From IMG/VR virus record IMGVR_UViG_3300043395_001662, positions 1 to 44,393 of that record: DNA of 44,393 bases, one strand, 5' to 3'. Shown piece by piece: positions 14,854 through 23,097 of this stretch (position 1 is the first letter of the stretch; the number at the start of each line of letters is the position of its first letter). Both the position numbers and the translations under genes were made by a program. The notes beneath the pieces are model-generated. The model did no database searches, was not told the DNA's origin, and worked only from the letters and a program-made list of their open reading frames with translations. The stretch is from a virus.

Positions 14854-16459
14854 AAACAGGAGCCGCGCTGCGATAGAGGAGTGGATAGAGGAGCAGGGAG
14901 CCATTCTCTCAGAAACGCTCGCTCGAGAAATCCTTAAAATCTCCACCGAGGCCTATGAGGCGTTCATAGAAACAGTTGATGCCACAGCAGTCACAGCGGC
15001 TGGCGATCCCAGCGCAGTCGATCAGATCATCCCCAGATGGAACATCATCTCGCAGCGAGTAGTCCAGCCAGCCATCCAGCAGACATTCCTCGCCGGCTCT
15101 CTGTTTGCATATACCAACGCTGACTCAGCCAATCCCATCCCGGCATCTGTTGCTCAGGGCTGGGCTGCTGTCGTCAACACTCAGGCAGCAGAATACTCGG
15201 CTCAGGCTGCCAATCGCCTCAGAGGCGTAGGAGAAACGCTCTGGAAGGACATCCGGCGCAAAGTCACTCAGTCAATAGAGACTGGCGCATCCGGGGAGCA
15301 GTTGAAGGAGCAGATAGAGGCTCTCGGCCAGTTCAGCGAGTATCGAGCCGACACCATTGGCAGAACAGAAACCTCAACAGCGTTCTCAAACGGAAACTGG
15401 GCCTCAGATCAGGCTCTGGGCGAGTTTGGGCCTGCTGAGAAAATATGGGTCGCTGTGGGAGATGCCCGGACTCGAGCAGCCCATCTGGAGGCTATGAGCG
15501 CATCGACAGCCAGCCCAGTCCCCTTCAATCAGCCCTTCTCTGTTGGAGGCGTTGAGATGATGTTCCCCCATAGCCCGGGAGCCCCAGCCGGCGAGGTTGT
15601 CAACTGCCGCTGTTACTACGATGCGCTCTACCCCGGGGATCGCAGGCCAGATGGCTCAGTAGTTTCCCAGCCACAGAGCATCGCAGCCCCGGCTGCGCCA
15701 GAGGCCGCCATTCCTGATCTCATCCAGAGCCCTCTTGGATCAGAGGAGTTCATGGCTGACTCATGGACTCCTATAGACGAAACGATGTATTCGGCTGTCA
15801 TTGACAGATTTGTTCCTCAAACAACAGGCAAAGTTGCGCTAACTCAGAGAGCAGAGATGCTTAAAACTCTCCAAACAAGCCCGAGAAAACTCATCAACGG
15901 AGATATTTTGATCCTCGACTCGTCTACCATCTCTCAGGCAGACTTTGATGCGTCCCTGCAAACCCTGCAGCAACTCAGGCTGGCCAACAGGCAGGCCGGG
16001 CGAGGCGTGGTTGTTAGATTCTACGACCAGATTCCTAATCAGTTGGCAGATGTTCTTGCAGATGCAATGATTGCAGCAACCACGAACTCTATGCAGCAAC
16101 TCAGGATTTCAGCCAGAGCATCCACCTTGAGCCAGCCCATTACTACGCCATTCAATCGCGGTTTCTATCAAACAGCAGATCGAACAGTCAGCACTCGGGA
16201 CTACACCATCGCTCATGAATGGGGTCATCTAGTTGATCGAGTCAACATTGCTACAGGATCTAGCAAATCTGTCAGCCCATACAAGAAAAAGCATGTTTTC
16301 GTGTGGACTGACAACAAGGCAGCGATGAGCCAGTACGGGCAAACTGACGCTCTTGAGGGCTATGCAGAGGCGTTCGCTGATTTCTGGACTAGCGCAGGCA
16401 GATCCAAAAACTCTGCTACTCAGGCCTACGCTAAACTTTTCGGCTGGGAGATTCCATGA
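14819..16459 (+). CDS. MuF head protein with C-terminal zinc metallopeptidase domain
   Basis: 546 residues. Residues about 125-275 are a MuF (SPP1 gp7-like) domain: RADTIGRTETSTAFSNGN, then VAVGDARTRAAHLEAM, then GEVVNCRCYYDAL. MuF proteins sit inside the head near the portal and can be ejected with DNA. Most members stop there, but this one continues through an Ala/Pro linker into a distinct 220-residue domain with IAHEWGHLVD (HEWGH at 466-470, zinc ligands and catalytic Glu) and EGYAEAFADFW (E513/E517, probable third ligand). This is the zincin layout found in effector-type toxins. MuF-toxin fusions are known in phages. The domain may be delivered into cells. A small gene follows in ATGA overlap. 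Confidence 0.85.
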   Translation: MADLQSPSVIPRNRSRAAIEEWIEEQGAILSETLAREILKISTEAYEAFIETVDATAVTAAGDPSAVDQIIPRWNIISQRVVQPAIQQTFLAGSLFAYTNADSANPIPASVAQGWAAVVNTQAAEYSAQAANRLRGVGETLWKDIRRKVTQSIETGASGEQLKEQIEALGQFSEYRADTIGRTETSTAFSNGNWASDQALGEFGPAEKIWVAVGDARTRAAHLEAMSASTASPVPFNQPFSVGGVEMMFPHSPGAPAGEVVNCRCYYDALYPGDRRPDGSVVSQPQSIAAPAAPEAAIPDLIQSPLGSEEFMADSWTPIDETMYSAVIDRFVPQTTGKVALTQRAEMLKTLQTSPRKLINGDILILDSSTISQADFDASLQTLQQLRLANRQAGRGVVVRFYDQIPNQLADVLADAMIAATTNSMQQLRISARASTLSQPITTPFNRGFYQTADRTVSTRDYTIAHEWGHLVDRVNIATGSSKSVSPYKKKHVFVWTDNKAAMSQYGQTDALEGYAEAFADFWTSAGRSKNSATQAYAKLFGWEIP

Positions 16460-16626
16460 GCGAATACATTTTGATGAGAGACACGCCATCTGGAGGAGAG
16501 GCTGTTGTTCTCAACTTTGCCTCCATGCCTACCTCTGAACTAGCCGACTACGTTGTTCTGGGCATTGAGGAGGCTGTTGAGGAGTATCTCAGCAGACCGG
16601 GAGTCGCTGCCCCAGATCAGGAGTAG
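16456..16626 (+). CDS. Small acidic protein coupled to the MuF-peptidase gene
   Basis: 56 residues starting in an ATGA overlap with the MuF-peptidase gene. It has a short beta-strand-like stretch (EAVVLNFASM) and an acidic helix (LADYVVLGIEEAVEEYL). Being tiny, acidic and translationally coupled to a putative toxin domain, it might be its cognate immunity protein, or a head-assembly factor. This is inference from position only. Confidence 0.5.
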   Translation: MSEYILMRDTPSGGEAVVLNFASMPTSELADYVVLGIEEAVEEYLSRPGVAAPDQE

Positions 16627-16690
16627 GCCTGCTCCCAGCCGAGCCCGGGCTCGCAGAGTACGCTGAGCAGATGGGGAAGGGACACCCCTA

Positions 16691-16727
16691 GCCCTCAGCC
16701 TCTGCTCACTCCCCAGAGGCTGAGGGC
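16691..16727 (+). terminator. Strong hairpin, probable terminator
   Basis: GCCCTCAGCCTCTG (16691-16704) pairs perfectly with CAGAGGCTGAGGGC (16714-16727), a 14-bp stem with a nine-base loop. There is no T-run after it, so it may end transcription only partly or protect the 3' end. It separates the head genes from the small-gene block that follows. Confidence 0.65.
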
Positions 16728-16758
16728 GATCCCCATGCTGGCTCCAAGCCTTGCTATC

Positions 16759-16780
16759 CCTACTAGAGTATGGCATAGTG
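16759..16780 (+). promoter_or_regulatory. Inverted-repeat promoter element (site C)
   Basis: CCTACTAGAGTATGGCATAG, matching site B in the CCTACT...AGTA core. It lies 27 bases upstream of ATG 16786, with GAAGG as ribosome site, and would start the 16786..18040 small-gene block after the terminator. Confidence 0.55.
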
Positions 16781-16785
16781 AAGGC

Positions 16786-16932
16786 ATGAACAAAACAACA
16801 GTCACCAACCGCCACCTCAATATCGCTGCGAAACTGCCAACAGTTCAAGCATTCATCGCATACTGCGAGGCACGCGAGGCAGGCAAGAGCCACATCTATG
16901 CAATGCACAAAGCCCACAAGGCAGGCAAGTGA
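16786..16932 (+). CDS. Small basic protein, 48 residues
   Basis: First gene after promoter site C. Start preferred at 16786 (MNKTTVTNRHLNI) over the in-frame 16735 because the promoter and the GAAGG ribosome site lie between. The product has an N-terminal helix (RHLNIAAKLPTVQAFIAYCE) and a Lys/His-rich C-terminus (MHKAHKAGK). It might bind nucleic acid. Unknown family. Confidence 0.55.
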   Translation: MNKTTVTNRHLNIAAKLPTVQAFIAYCEAREAGKSHIYAMHKAHKAGK

Positions 16933-17495
16933 TGGGCATCAACAAATACAAAGGCGACTGCTTCTACTGCGGAATTTTCGTGCCAGCAGGGCGAGGTTTC
17001 TATGACGGACGCGTGACCTGCACAGAGCCAATCGCAGTAGATGATGGGCTTGGCTCAAAGTGGATGTGCCTGCCTGAGTACAACCTGAGGCATCGCACTA
17101 ACCATGCAACGAGCGATGAAGCATACGCAGAGGTTGTCGCCATGCGAGAGGCAAAACAAGCAGAGGGACATGAGCGAGTGCGCCTTGGTCTGGTCAACGG
17201 TTTGTTGGATGATTATGCAAAGCAGGCAAATGTTCGCTCGCTCGCTCAGGTCATCGCCAAGGTGACTGGGCAGGAGATCGCCATCGAGGACATGGATTTC
17301 ACGCAAATCACAGATGTTCGTAACGAGTTGCTGAGGCGCATTGAGCGCAAAGAGAGCAAGAAAGTTCTGGAGGAGTACAAGGCGAACAACATCTGCAAGC
17401 GTTGTGCTGGCGCAGGAGGAGCGGAGCGATGGAGATACTCAGGATGGACGTGCTACGACTGCGGTGGCACAGGCAAGTTTTTCAACATCTCATAA
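16932..17495 (+). CDS. Protein with DnaJ-type zinc fingers, 187 residues
   Basis: TGATG overlap with the previous stop; a GTG three bases earlier is an alternative. The N-terminus has a CFYCG pair and further cysteines. The middle is helical (RLGLVNGLLDDYAKQ, then a charged stretch). The C-terminus has CKRCAGAGG and CYDCGGTGK, two CxxCxGxG units as in DnaJ central domains, which bind one zinc. Such fingers bind protein or RNA. Function in phage unknown. Confidence 0.65.
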   Translation: MGINKYKGDCFYCGIFVPAGRGFYDGRVTCTEPIAVDDGLGSKWMCLPEYNLRHRTNHATSDEAYAEVVAMREAKQAEGHERVRLGLVNGLLDDYAKQANVRSLAQVIAKVTGQEIAIEDMDFTQITDVRNELLRRIERKESKKVLEEYKANNICKRCAGAGGAERWRYSGWTCYDCGGTGKFFNIS

Positions 17496-17512
17496 ACCAA
17501 AGGAGAAACACA

Positions 17513-17683
17513 ATGAGCATCAAAACCGTGTTCTATCTGCAATGCGACTCATGTGGCGAGGAGAGCACTCATCAGTTTTATCTGATGGCAAACGCCACTG
17601 AGTGCTGTCTTGCTAATGGATGGACGCAATCTGGACAGTGGCATCGTTGCCCATCATGCTCTGAGGAGGCAGACGATGAATGA
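17513..17683 (+). CDS. Small zinc-ribbon protein, 56 residues
   Basis: Starts seven bases after AAAGGAGAAACAC, a strong ribosome site. LQCDSCGEES and HRCPSCSEEA give two CxxC pairs about 37 residues apart, the common zinc-ribbon layout, and a CC pair lies between them. The strands FYLQC and HQFYLMA fit a ribbon fold. Possibly a regulator or nucleic-acid-binding protein. No specific role visible. Confidence 0.6.
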   Translation: MSIKTVFYLQCDSCGEESTHQFYLMANATECCLANGWTQSGQWHRCPSCSEEADDE

Positions 17684-17849
17684 GCAGGTCATCATGTCCA
17701 GAGAGGCACTAGATACATATGTCCTGCTCCTCGCCATCTCATCTATGGCTGTGGGATATCTCCTAGGGAGAGCCCGTGGCACAATCTCATCTGAGCAGAA
17801 ACCGCGCAGGAGAACTCCTGCTGAACGCCATACAAGGAGACACTCATGA
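17676..17849 (+). CDS. Small single-span membrane protein, 57 residues
   Basis: ATG at 17676, with GAGGAGG upstream. A hydrophobic segment (YVLLLAISSMAVGYLLG, residues about 15-31) is followed by a strongly basic tail (KPRRRTPAERHTRRHS). The charge pattern predicts the C-terminus inside the cell. It overlaps both neighbours. A holin-like or membrane-regulatory role is possible but unsupported. Confidence 0.55.
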   Translation: MNEQVIMSREALDTYVLLLAISSMAVGYLLGRARGTISSEQKPRRRTPAERHTRRHS

Positions 17850-18040
17850 TTGATCCATCATCTCTCATAGAGGGACAGGAGTTCAGAGTTAGCAACGAGC
17901 GAGGCACGTTTGTTTTCAAGGGCGTGGACTCTGATGGCTCGGTGCGTTGCTATGGAGGCACTCAGGGATACGGTCTCTGGCGAAACTTTCGCCCAGATCG
18001 CATAACAAAAGTCCTAAAGAAAAAACCAGAGCGGCCCTAG
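17846..18040 (+). CDS. Hypothetical beta-rich protein, 64 residues
   Basis: ATGA overlap with the previous gene. The sequence suggests a small beta-barrel: EFRVSNERGTFVFKGVDSDG, then SVRCYGG and WRNFRPDRITKVLKK. This SH3-like pattern is common in phage hypothetical proteins. Last gene of the small-gene block. Function unknown. Confidence 0.6.
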   Translation: MIDPSSLIEGQEFRVSNERGTFVFKGVDSDGSVRCYGGTQGYGLWRNFRPDRITKVLKKKPERP

Positions 18041-18047
18041 AAACAAC

Positions 18048-18053
18048 TACAAT
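18048..18053 (+). promoter_or_regulatory. -10 box TACAAT before the protease gene
   Basis: TACAAT lies seven bases before ATG 18061 and there is no ribosome site between. A transcript would start at or next to the ATG, another possible leaderless promoter, and it supports 18061 as the true start. Confidence 0.45.
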
Positions 18054-18060
18054 CTCTCGT

Positions 18061-20349
18061 ATGCCGTTCGCTGGATACGATGACTTTGACGACTGTGTTC
18101 GCCAAAACCAAGACAAGGAAAACCCAGAGGGATACTGCTCTGCCATAGAGGCGCAGACGAAAGCAGACGCTGGTGCTACTATGCCCCGTGTGCGTTTTCA
18201 AATAGTTCCTGTAGTTGACGAGCCGTTTGTAGCAGGAGGCGAGCCAGCAGTCATCGTTGATGTTGACGGCACCCTGCTCTCAGCAGAGAACGAACCGTTT
18301 GCTGATCGCATTCAGGCAATCAACGCCATGGCCGCCAAAGTGTTCGTCATCACTGGCAGGCTTGAGGATGAGCGAGATGCTACTGAGTCTGCGCTCGCAG
18401 ATGGAGGCCTAGAGGCGTTCAATCTCATCATGCGTCCTAACGCTGAGGTTGATGTCTCAGACTTTAAGCAGGTTGAGGCCGCAAAACTTCTCGAAAACTA
18501 CGATGTCATCGCTGCCTACGATAACGATGAGGATGCTCTTGAGGAGTACGCAGAACTGGGAATTGACGCTATGCGCCCGGGCGTTCTCTCTGGCGAGGAG
18601 TCAGAGATGGGCTACAAGGGCAAAAAGAAAGACCCCAGCAAGGCCTCTACATTTGCTCCAGAGGATGATCTCCCGGCAGACGATGAGGGCGATGACGCAG
18701 ACCTGACCAATGACCCAGAGATGGAGTCAGAGGAGGCAGACGAGGATGTTGAGATGGGCGAGGACTTCCATGCGCTCCTCGTGGTTGAGGGCGTATGGAC
18801 TGGCGATGGCCGCTACATCGAGGAGGGCGCACTAGAGTATCGCGAACTCCCTCTGCCTCTCATGGCGATTGACCGCACCACAGAGGCCCATATGGAGGCT
18901 GTCCTGATTGGCAACATCACTCGCATTGAGCGAGAGGGCCGAGAAATTCATGGATACGGCTCGTTTATTGAGTCAGAGAGCCCGGATGTCAAACGCCTTC
19001 AGACGCTGATCAAGCGAAGCGAGTTGCGAGGCATCTCAGTTGATCTAGACGCTGTTGAGTATGAGGTTCTCGTGCCGGCAGAGGAGCAGGAGCCAGAAAT
19101 CACCGAGGATGGCGAGATGGCCTACGGGATGGCTGATCTCAAGATGAGAGTCACATCTGCTCGGATCATGGGCGCAACAGTTGTGCCATTTCCAGCATTT
19201 CAGGAGGCTTTCATTGAGTCTCTCGCTGCGCTGACTGCATCTCTGATGAGCCTGACGCAGGTCACAGGATGGATCGGAGCGTTCCAGTCATTCGAGGACA
19301 TCGACTTTGTTGCTCCAGATGGCGCAGTTGAGGAGGCTGAGAGAGGCCTCGCATGGCGCGAGGAGTATGGGCGCGGAGGCACAGAGGTCGGCGTTGCCCG
19401 GGCTCGAGATATCGCAAACCGCAAAAACCTCTCCCCAGACACAGTAAATCGCATGGTTTCCTACTTTGCTCGCCATGAGGTGGACAAGGAAGGGCAGGGC
19501 TGGAGCCCAGATCAGGACGGATTCCCATCAGCCGGGCGTATCGCATGGGCTCTCTGGGGTGGCGATCCCGGGCGAGTCTGGGCTGAGAAAGTCCAGCGAC
19601 AGATGAGGGCTCGAGAGGAGGCTGGCTCTATCGTTGCCAGCGGTCATCCCATCGAGGCTCCTGTGGTTCCTCCCTCAGAGTGGTTCGCAAATCCCAGCCT
19701 TCAGGGCCCAACGCCTCTGACAGTGACTGATGAGGGCCGCATCTTTGGGCATCTTGCAGTCTGGGGCCAGTGCCACATCGGGCATACTAACCGCTGCGTA
19801 GAGCCTCCAGCCAGCATGACCAACTACGCCCACTTCCTCACCGGCGAGATTCTCTGCGATGATGGCAGCCGATTCCCAGTCGGGCAGATCACCATGAACG
19901 GCAACCATGCTCCTCACTCGCTTGGAGCGCAGGCAACCTCGGCGCACTATGACAACACAGCCCTCGCAGCGGCTGACGTAACAGCCGGCGAGGATCAGTT
20001 CGGCATCTGGGTCGCTGGCTCTATCAGGCCTGACCTGCATTCCAACCAGATCAGAGGGCTCATGGCATCTGATGTCTCTGGAGACTGGCGCAGAATTGGA
20101 GGCAACCTTGAACTCGTGGCTGTCCTTGCAGTCAATGTCCCGGGATTTCCCAAAATCAGAGTCCGAGAGATGGAGGGCCTAGTTGCCTCGCTATCGCTGC
20201 CAGCCTATGAGCAGGCAGAGGCTCAGGAGTATCTCGAGGCTCTCGCAGCCAGCATTGGCAGAGGCAGAGATCATCGCAAGGCAGAGTTGTTCAGCAGAGT
20301 TCATGGCGAGCGAGTCGCTGACCTAGCGAAACGAATCAAGGGAGAGTAA
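18061..20349 (+). CDS. Capsid maturation protease fused to HAD phosphatase domain
   Basis: 762 residues; the start is chosen from the adjacent -10 box. The domains in order are: (1) residues 3-31, a short motif FAGYDDFDDCVRQNQ...YCSAIE; (2) 61-190, a HAD phosphatase: VDVDGT (67-71, nucleophile D67), VITGR and YDND (153-156); (3) an acidic linker; (4) about 238-350, the prohead protease: LPLMAIDRTTEAHMEA and SELRGISVDLDAV; (5) a WxxEYGRGGTEVG...GWSPDQDGFPSAG region; (6) a C-terminal part typical of actinophage maturation proteins (GPTPLTVTDEGRIFGHLAVWG). It would process the capsid protein during head assembly. Joining a HAD domain to a prohead protease is unusual. Confidence 0.85.
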   Translation: MPFAGYDDFDDCVRQNQDKENPEGYCSAIEAQTKADAGATMPRVRFQIVPVVDEPFVAGGEPAVIVDVDGTLLSAENEPFADRIQAINAMAAKVFVITGRLEDERDATESALADGGLEAFNLIMRPNAEVDVSDFKQVEAAKLLENYDVIAAYDNDEDALEEYAELGIDAMRPGVLSGEESEMGYKGKKKDPSKASTFAPEDDLPADDEGDDADLTNDPEMESEEADEDVEMGEDFHALLVVEGVWTGDGRYIEEGALEYRELPLPLMAIDRTTEAHMEAVLIGNITRIEREGREIHGYGSFIESESPDVKRLQTLIKRSELRGISVDLDAVEYEVLVPAEEQEPEITEDGEMAYGMADLKMRVTSARIMGATVVPFPAFQEAFIESLAALTASLMSLTQVTGWIGAFQSFEDIDFVAPDGAVEEAERGLAWREEYGRGGTEVGVARARDIANRKNLSPDTVNRMVSYFARHEVDKEGQGWSPDQDGFPSAGRIAWALWGGDPGRVWAEKVQRQMRAREEAGSIVASGHPIEAPVVPPSEWFANPSLQGPTPLTVTDEGRIFGHLAVWGQCHIGHTNRCVEPPASMTNYAHFLTGEILCDDGSRFPVGQITMNGNHAPHSLGAQATSAHYDNTALAAADVTAGEDQFGIWVAGSIRPDLHSNQIRGLMASDVSGDWRRIGGNLELVAVLAVNVPGFPKIRVREMEGLVASLSLPAYEQAEAQEYLEALAASIGRGRDHRKAELFSRVHGERVADLAKRIKGE

Positions 20350-20351
20350 CC

Positions 20352-20525
20352 ATGGGATGCGGCTGCCGCAAAAACAAGAGCACATCAACGCCAACTCCGT
20401 TCTTTACTGGAGGCTACGAGGTTTGGAGAAACGGCTCGTTCACAGGCCGATCATTCTCCTCTCTCGGGCAGGCTCAAACATACGCTGATCGAATTGGCGG
20501 AGAAGTGCGCACAAACCAAAAATAG
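20352..20525 (+). CDS. Small protein between protease and capsid genes, 57 residues
   Basis: Starts two bases after the protease stop. The N-terminus MGCGCRKNK is Cys/Lys-rich, and the rest, YEVWRNGSFTGRSFSS and AQTYADRIGG, resembles the small beta-alpha proteins found at this place in actinophage genomes. The two N-terminal cysteines could bind metal or lipid. Possibly a head-assembly factor. Confidence 0.6.
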   Translation: MGCGCRKNKSTSTPTPFFTGGYEVWRNGSFTGRSFSSLGQAQTYADRIGGEVRTNQK

Positions 20526-20635
20526 TTGTGTTACAATTCCATCAGCCGTCATGTGCCTAGCAGTGGCGGTGCGAAGCCCGGGTCGCACTCGGTCGCATCC
20601 TTTAGACAATCCCGTTCCTACCATGGAGTATTGAG
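20526..20635 (+). promoter_or_regulatory. Leader region of the capsid gene
   Basis: This 110-base gap contains TACAAT (20532-20537), a possible -10 box. It also holds a hairpin GTGCGA (20569-20574)/TCGCAC (20583-20588) with an eight-base loop. Further -10-like boxes TAGACA and TACCAT lie closer to the ATG, and GGAG serves as ribosome site. Together these suggest a dedicated, strongly expressed capsid transcript. Confidence 0.5.
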
Positions 20636-22264
20636 ATGCAGACCGTTATCCCAGAAAACATTGCAGAAGTGTCCAACGAGGACATCGCAAAAATTGAAGC
20701 AGAACTCGTAGCAGAATTCGACAAACTGATGGACGCAGGCTCCACAGATGTTGCTGCTATGACTGAAATCGCTGAAGCGATCGAAGCAATCCGCGCTGAG
20801 CAAACTGCTCGCGTTGTTGCTGAACAAGAAGCCGCTGAGGCTGTGGCTGCGCTCGCTGAGCGTGTCCACACAGCAGAAGAAGTCGCAGCAGAGTCTGATC
20901 CTGAGGGAGATGACGATGATGACGAAGCCGAGGCAGTTGTTGTAACTGCTGACGAAACATCCACCAACACCGAGGCTGACGAAGCCGAGGCATCAGCAGA
21001 GGAGAATGAACTCGTGACCGCGAGCGCAGACAAGACACCCAAGGCTCCATCCGCTTCTGCGGTGGCTCGCCGTTCAACCAAGCCTGAAGTGGCTGAGGCT
21101 CAGCCAGAAGTAGTTATCACTGCTGCTGCTGACATCCCCGGCTTCTCTGGAGGCGCAACCATCAACACAATCGAGATGGCGAAGGCGATGCACGCTAAGG
21201 CTCGCACCCTCTCGAACGGCTCAGGATTTGTTCCTGTTGCCACTGTGAACCTGCCCATCCAGCACAAGGTTGGCGCAGACTTGGCTCAGAACCTCGACGT
21301 GATCGCTGAGGCAACTGCTCCCGAGGCTCTCACCGCCGCTGGCTGGTGCGCCCCATCGCAGAACCTCTACACGCTGTTTGGAATTGACGCCGGCGATGGC
21401 CTGCTTGATCTCCCAACAGTTCAGGTGACCCGCGGTGGCTTGAATGTACCTAACTTCATCGGCATCGGTGACGCATCAGACGCACTGTGGACATGGACAG
21501 AGGACAGCAAAGAGGACGAGGAAACAAAGGCTTGCCTTTTCATCCCATGCCCGGACTTCACTGACTATCGCCTCAAGGCTGAGGGCCTGTGCTTGACCAA
21601 CGGCAACCTGACCGATCGTGCGTTCCCAGAACTCACCTCACGCTTTATCGCTCTTGCAATCAACGCTCACCTACATCGCCTCTCGGCTGCCATGGTGAAC
21701 GACATCAGCACCAGCGCAACAGGCGTGACGATGAGTGCTCTGGCATCATCTGCTGCTGGCTCAATCCTTCATGCGATTGACCTGCAAGTTGCCGACTACC
21801 GTTCGCAGTACCGCATGAGCGTCAACAGCGTTCTTGAAGCAGTGTTCCCACTGTGGGCAAAGGAACTCATCCGTGCAGACTTTGCTCTCCGCTCGGGCGT
21901 TCTTTTGACCAACGTGACAGACGCGATGATCGACGATCATTTCGCTGCTCGCAAGGTTCGCGCACAGTTCGTTCATGACTATCAGCCACTGTTCAGCGTT
22001 GCTGAGGCAGTTGCCTTCCCAACAACCCTCGACTTCCTGCTCTACCCAGCAGGTGGATACATCAAGGGCGATGGCGGAACAATCGATCTCGGCGTGGTTC
22101 GCGACAGCGTTCTCAACGCAACGAACGACTACACCGCTGCATGGACAGAGCAGTTGTACCTCGTGGCTCAGGTTGGCCCTAAGGCTCGCGAAGTCACAGT
22201 GAACTACGCAGTTGACGGTGTGACCGGCTGCTGCCCAGTCGCTGAAGCACCTGCTCAGGGCTAA
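20636..22264 (+). CDS. Major capsid protein (HK97 fold) with N-terminal delta domain
   Basis: 542 residues. The first 170 are helical, very acidic and Ala-rich (a run of Asp/Glu at 88-97), the composition of a scaffolding delta domain removed by the protease encoded upstream. After this, ADIPGFSGGATINTIEM begins the mature HK97-type shell domain, ending near residue 540. Codon use differs from neighbours: CGT/CGC and GAA are favoured, as in highly expressed genes. It follows its own leader and is followed by a gene with a strong ribosome site. Confidence 0.82.
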   Translation: MQTVIPENIAEVSNEDIAKIEAELVAEFDKLMDAGSTDVAAMTEIAEAIEAIRAEQTARVVAEQEAAEAVAALAERVHTAEEVAAESDPEGDDDDDEAEAVVVTADETSTNTEADEAEASAEENELVTASADKTPKAPSASAVARRSTKPEVAEAQPEVVITAAADIPGFSGGATINTIEMAKAMHAKARTLSNGSGFVPVATVNLPIQHKVGADLAQNLDVIAEATAPEALTAAGWCAPSQNLYTLFGIDAGDGLLDLPTVQVTRGGLNVPNFIGIGDASDALWTWTEDSKEDEETKACLFIPCPDFTDYRLKAEGLCLTNGNLTDRAFPELTSRFIALAINAHLHRLSAAMVNDISTSATGVTMSALASSAAGSILHAIDLQVADYRSQYRMSVNSVLEAVFPLWAKELIRADFALRSGVLLTNVTDAMIDDHFAARKVRAQFVHDYQPLFSVAEAVAFPTTLDFLLYPAGGYIKGDGGTIDLGVVRDSVLNATNDYTAAWTEQLYLVAQVGPKAREVTVNYAVDGVTGCCPVAEAPAQG

Positions 22265-22306
22265 CAGTTCATAATCAGTAAGTAATCACAAGAAGGAGTC
22301 GTAGGC

Positions 22307-23086
22307 ATGGGTACACAGTTGGACACTTGGCAATTAGTCGAAGCACCGCCTGTTGTACCTCTGCCCTACGGCATCTTCTCTGTTGCTGAGCCTCGCCTTA
22401 CCACAGATGAGCACTGGAAACTCGGTGTTCAGTGGCAGTCGCAGGCCTGCAGCGAAACAAACGTCACTACTGGCCCATGTATCGTTCCTCAGCGCGATCC
22501 GCTTGTAGAGGATGACTACTGCTCAGTTAGCAAGTATGAGCCATTCACGGTTTATGCCTACAACAACGATGACATCATCGGGCATACGCTCGAGGAGCAT
22601 CTTGCCAACACTGTTCAGCGGCTCGTTGCTACAGAGCAGCGATCAGTTGAGGAGCAGTTGTGGGCATCGCTTGTTGCTGGAGCATCATCGCTCACAGACC
22701 TCACTGCATACAGCCCGGGTGTTGTTCTGGGCTATCTCGAGCAGCAACTCGCAGAGAACTACGGAGGGCAGGGAGTCATTCACATGAGCCGACTCGCTGC
22801 TACCTATCTCTGGGAGTATCTCGCAGTTCAGGGAGGTCGCCTAGTCACAAAACTGGGAACACCAGTTGTCGCCGGCGCAGGATATGACCCGCTTGTATCC
22901 CCAGTCGACGAGTTTGAGATGTATGCCAGCGGCCCAGTAGTGCTCTACAGAGGCGATGTTGATACACGCCAGAACGCAGTCAACAAATCAGTAAATGAAG
23001 TCAGCATCATCGCCCAGCGTGACTATGTCCTTGGATGGGACTGTGTTGCGTATGGAGTTGAGGGCAAGTTCCCAGTCAGTATCTAA
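22307..23086 (+). CDS. Capsid-fold-like or head structural protein, 259 residues
   Basis: AAGGAG ribosome site nine bases before ATG. The layout EEHLANTVQRLVATEQRSVEEQLWASL (helix), GGQGVIHMSRLAATYLWEYL and GRLVTKLGTPVVAGAGYD (strand/loop) recalls the core of HK97-type capsid or related head proteins. It lies directly after the capsid gene and uses a similar codon style. It may be a second shell component or a decoration/connector protein. The assignment is by position and pattern only. Confidence 0.6.
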   Translation: MGTQLDTWQLVEAPPVVPLPYGIFSVAEPRLTTDEHWKLGVQWQSQACSETNVTTGPCIVPQRDPLVEDDYCSVSKYEPFTVYAYNNDDIIGHTLEEHLANTVQRLVATEQRSVEEQLWASLVAGASSLTDLTAYSPGVVLGYLEQQLAENYGGQGVIHMSRLAATYLWEYLAVQGGRLVTKLGTPVVAGAGYDPLVSPVDEFEMYASGPVVLYRGDVDTRQNAVNKSVNEVSIIAQRDYVLGWDCVAYGVEGKFPVSI

Positions 23087-23097
23087 GGAGATCAGTC

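Noticed and set aside
16640-16653. Palindrome CGAGCCCGGGCTCG as terminator or operator
   Set aside because: Too short a hairpin, as the loop would lie within the GC core. The nearby 14-bp stem at 16691 explains termination better.
20602-21081. Leftward Ser/Ala-rich frame opposite the capsid delta domain
   Set aside because: It is the complement of an Ala/Glu-rich coding run. Low complexity and no ribosome site.
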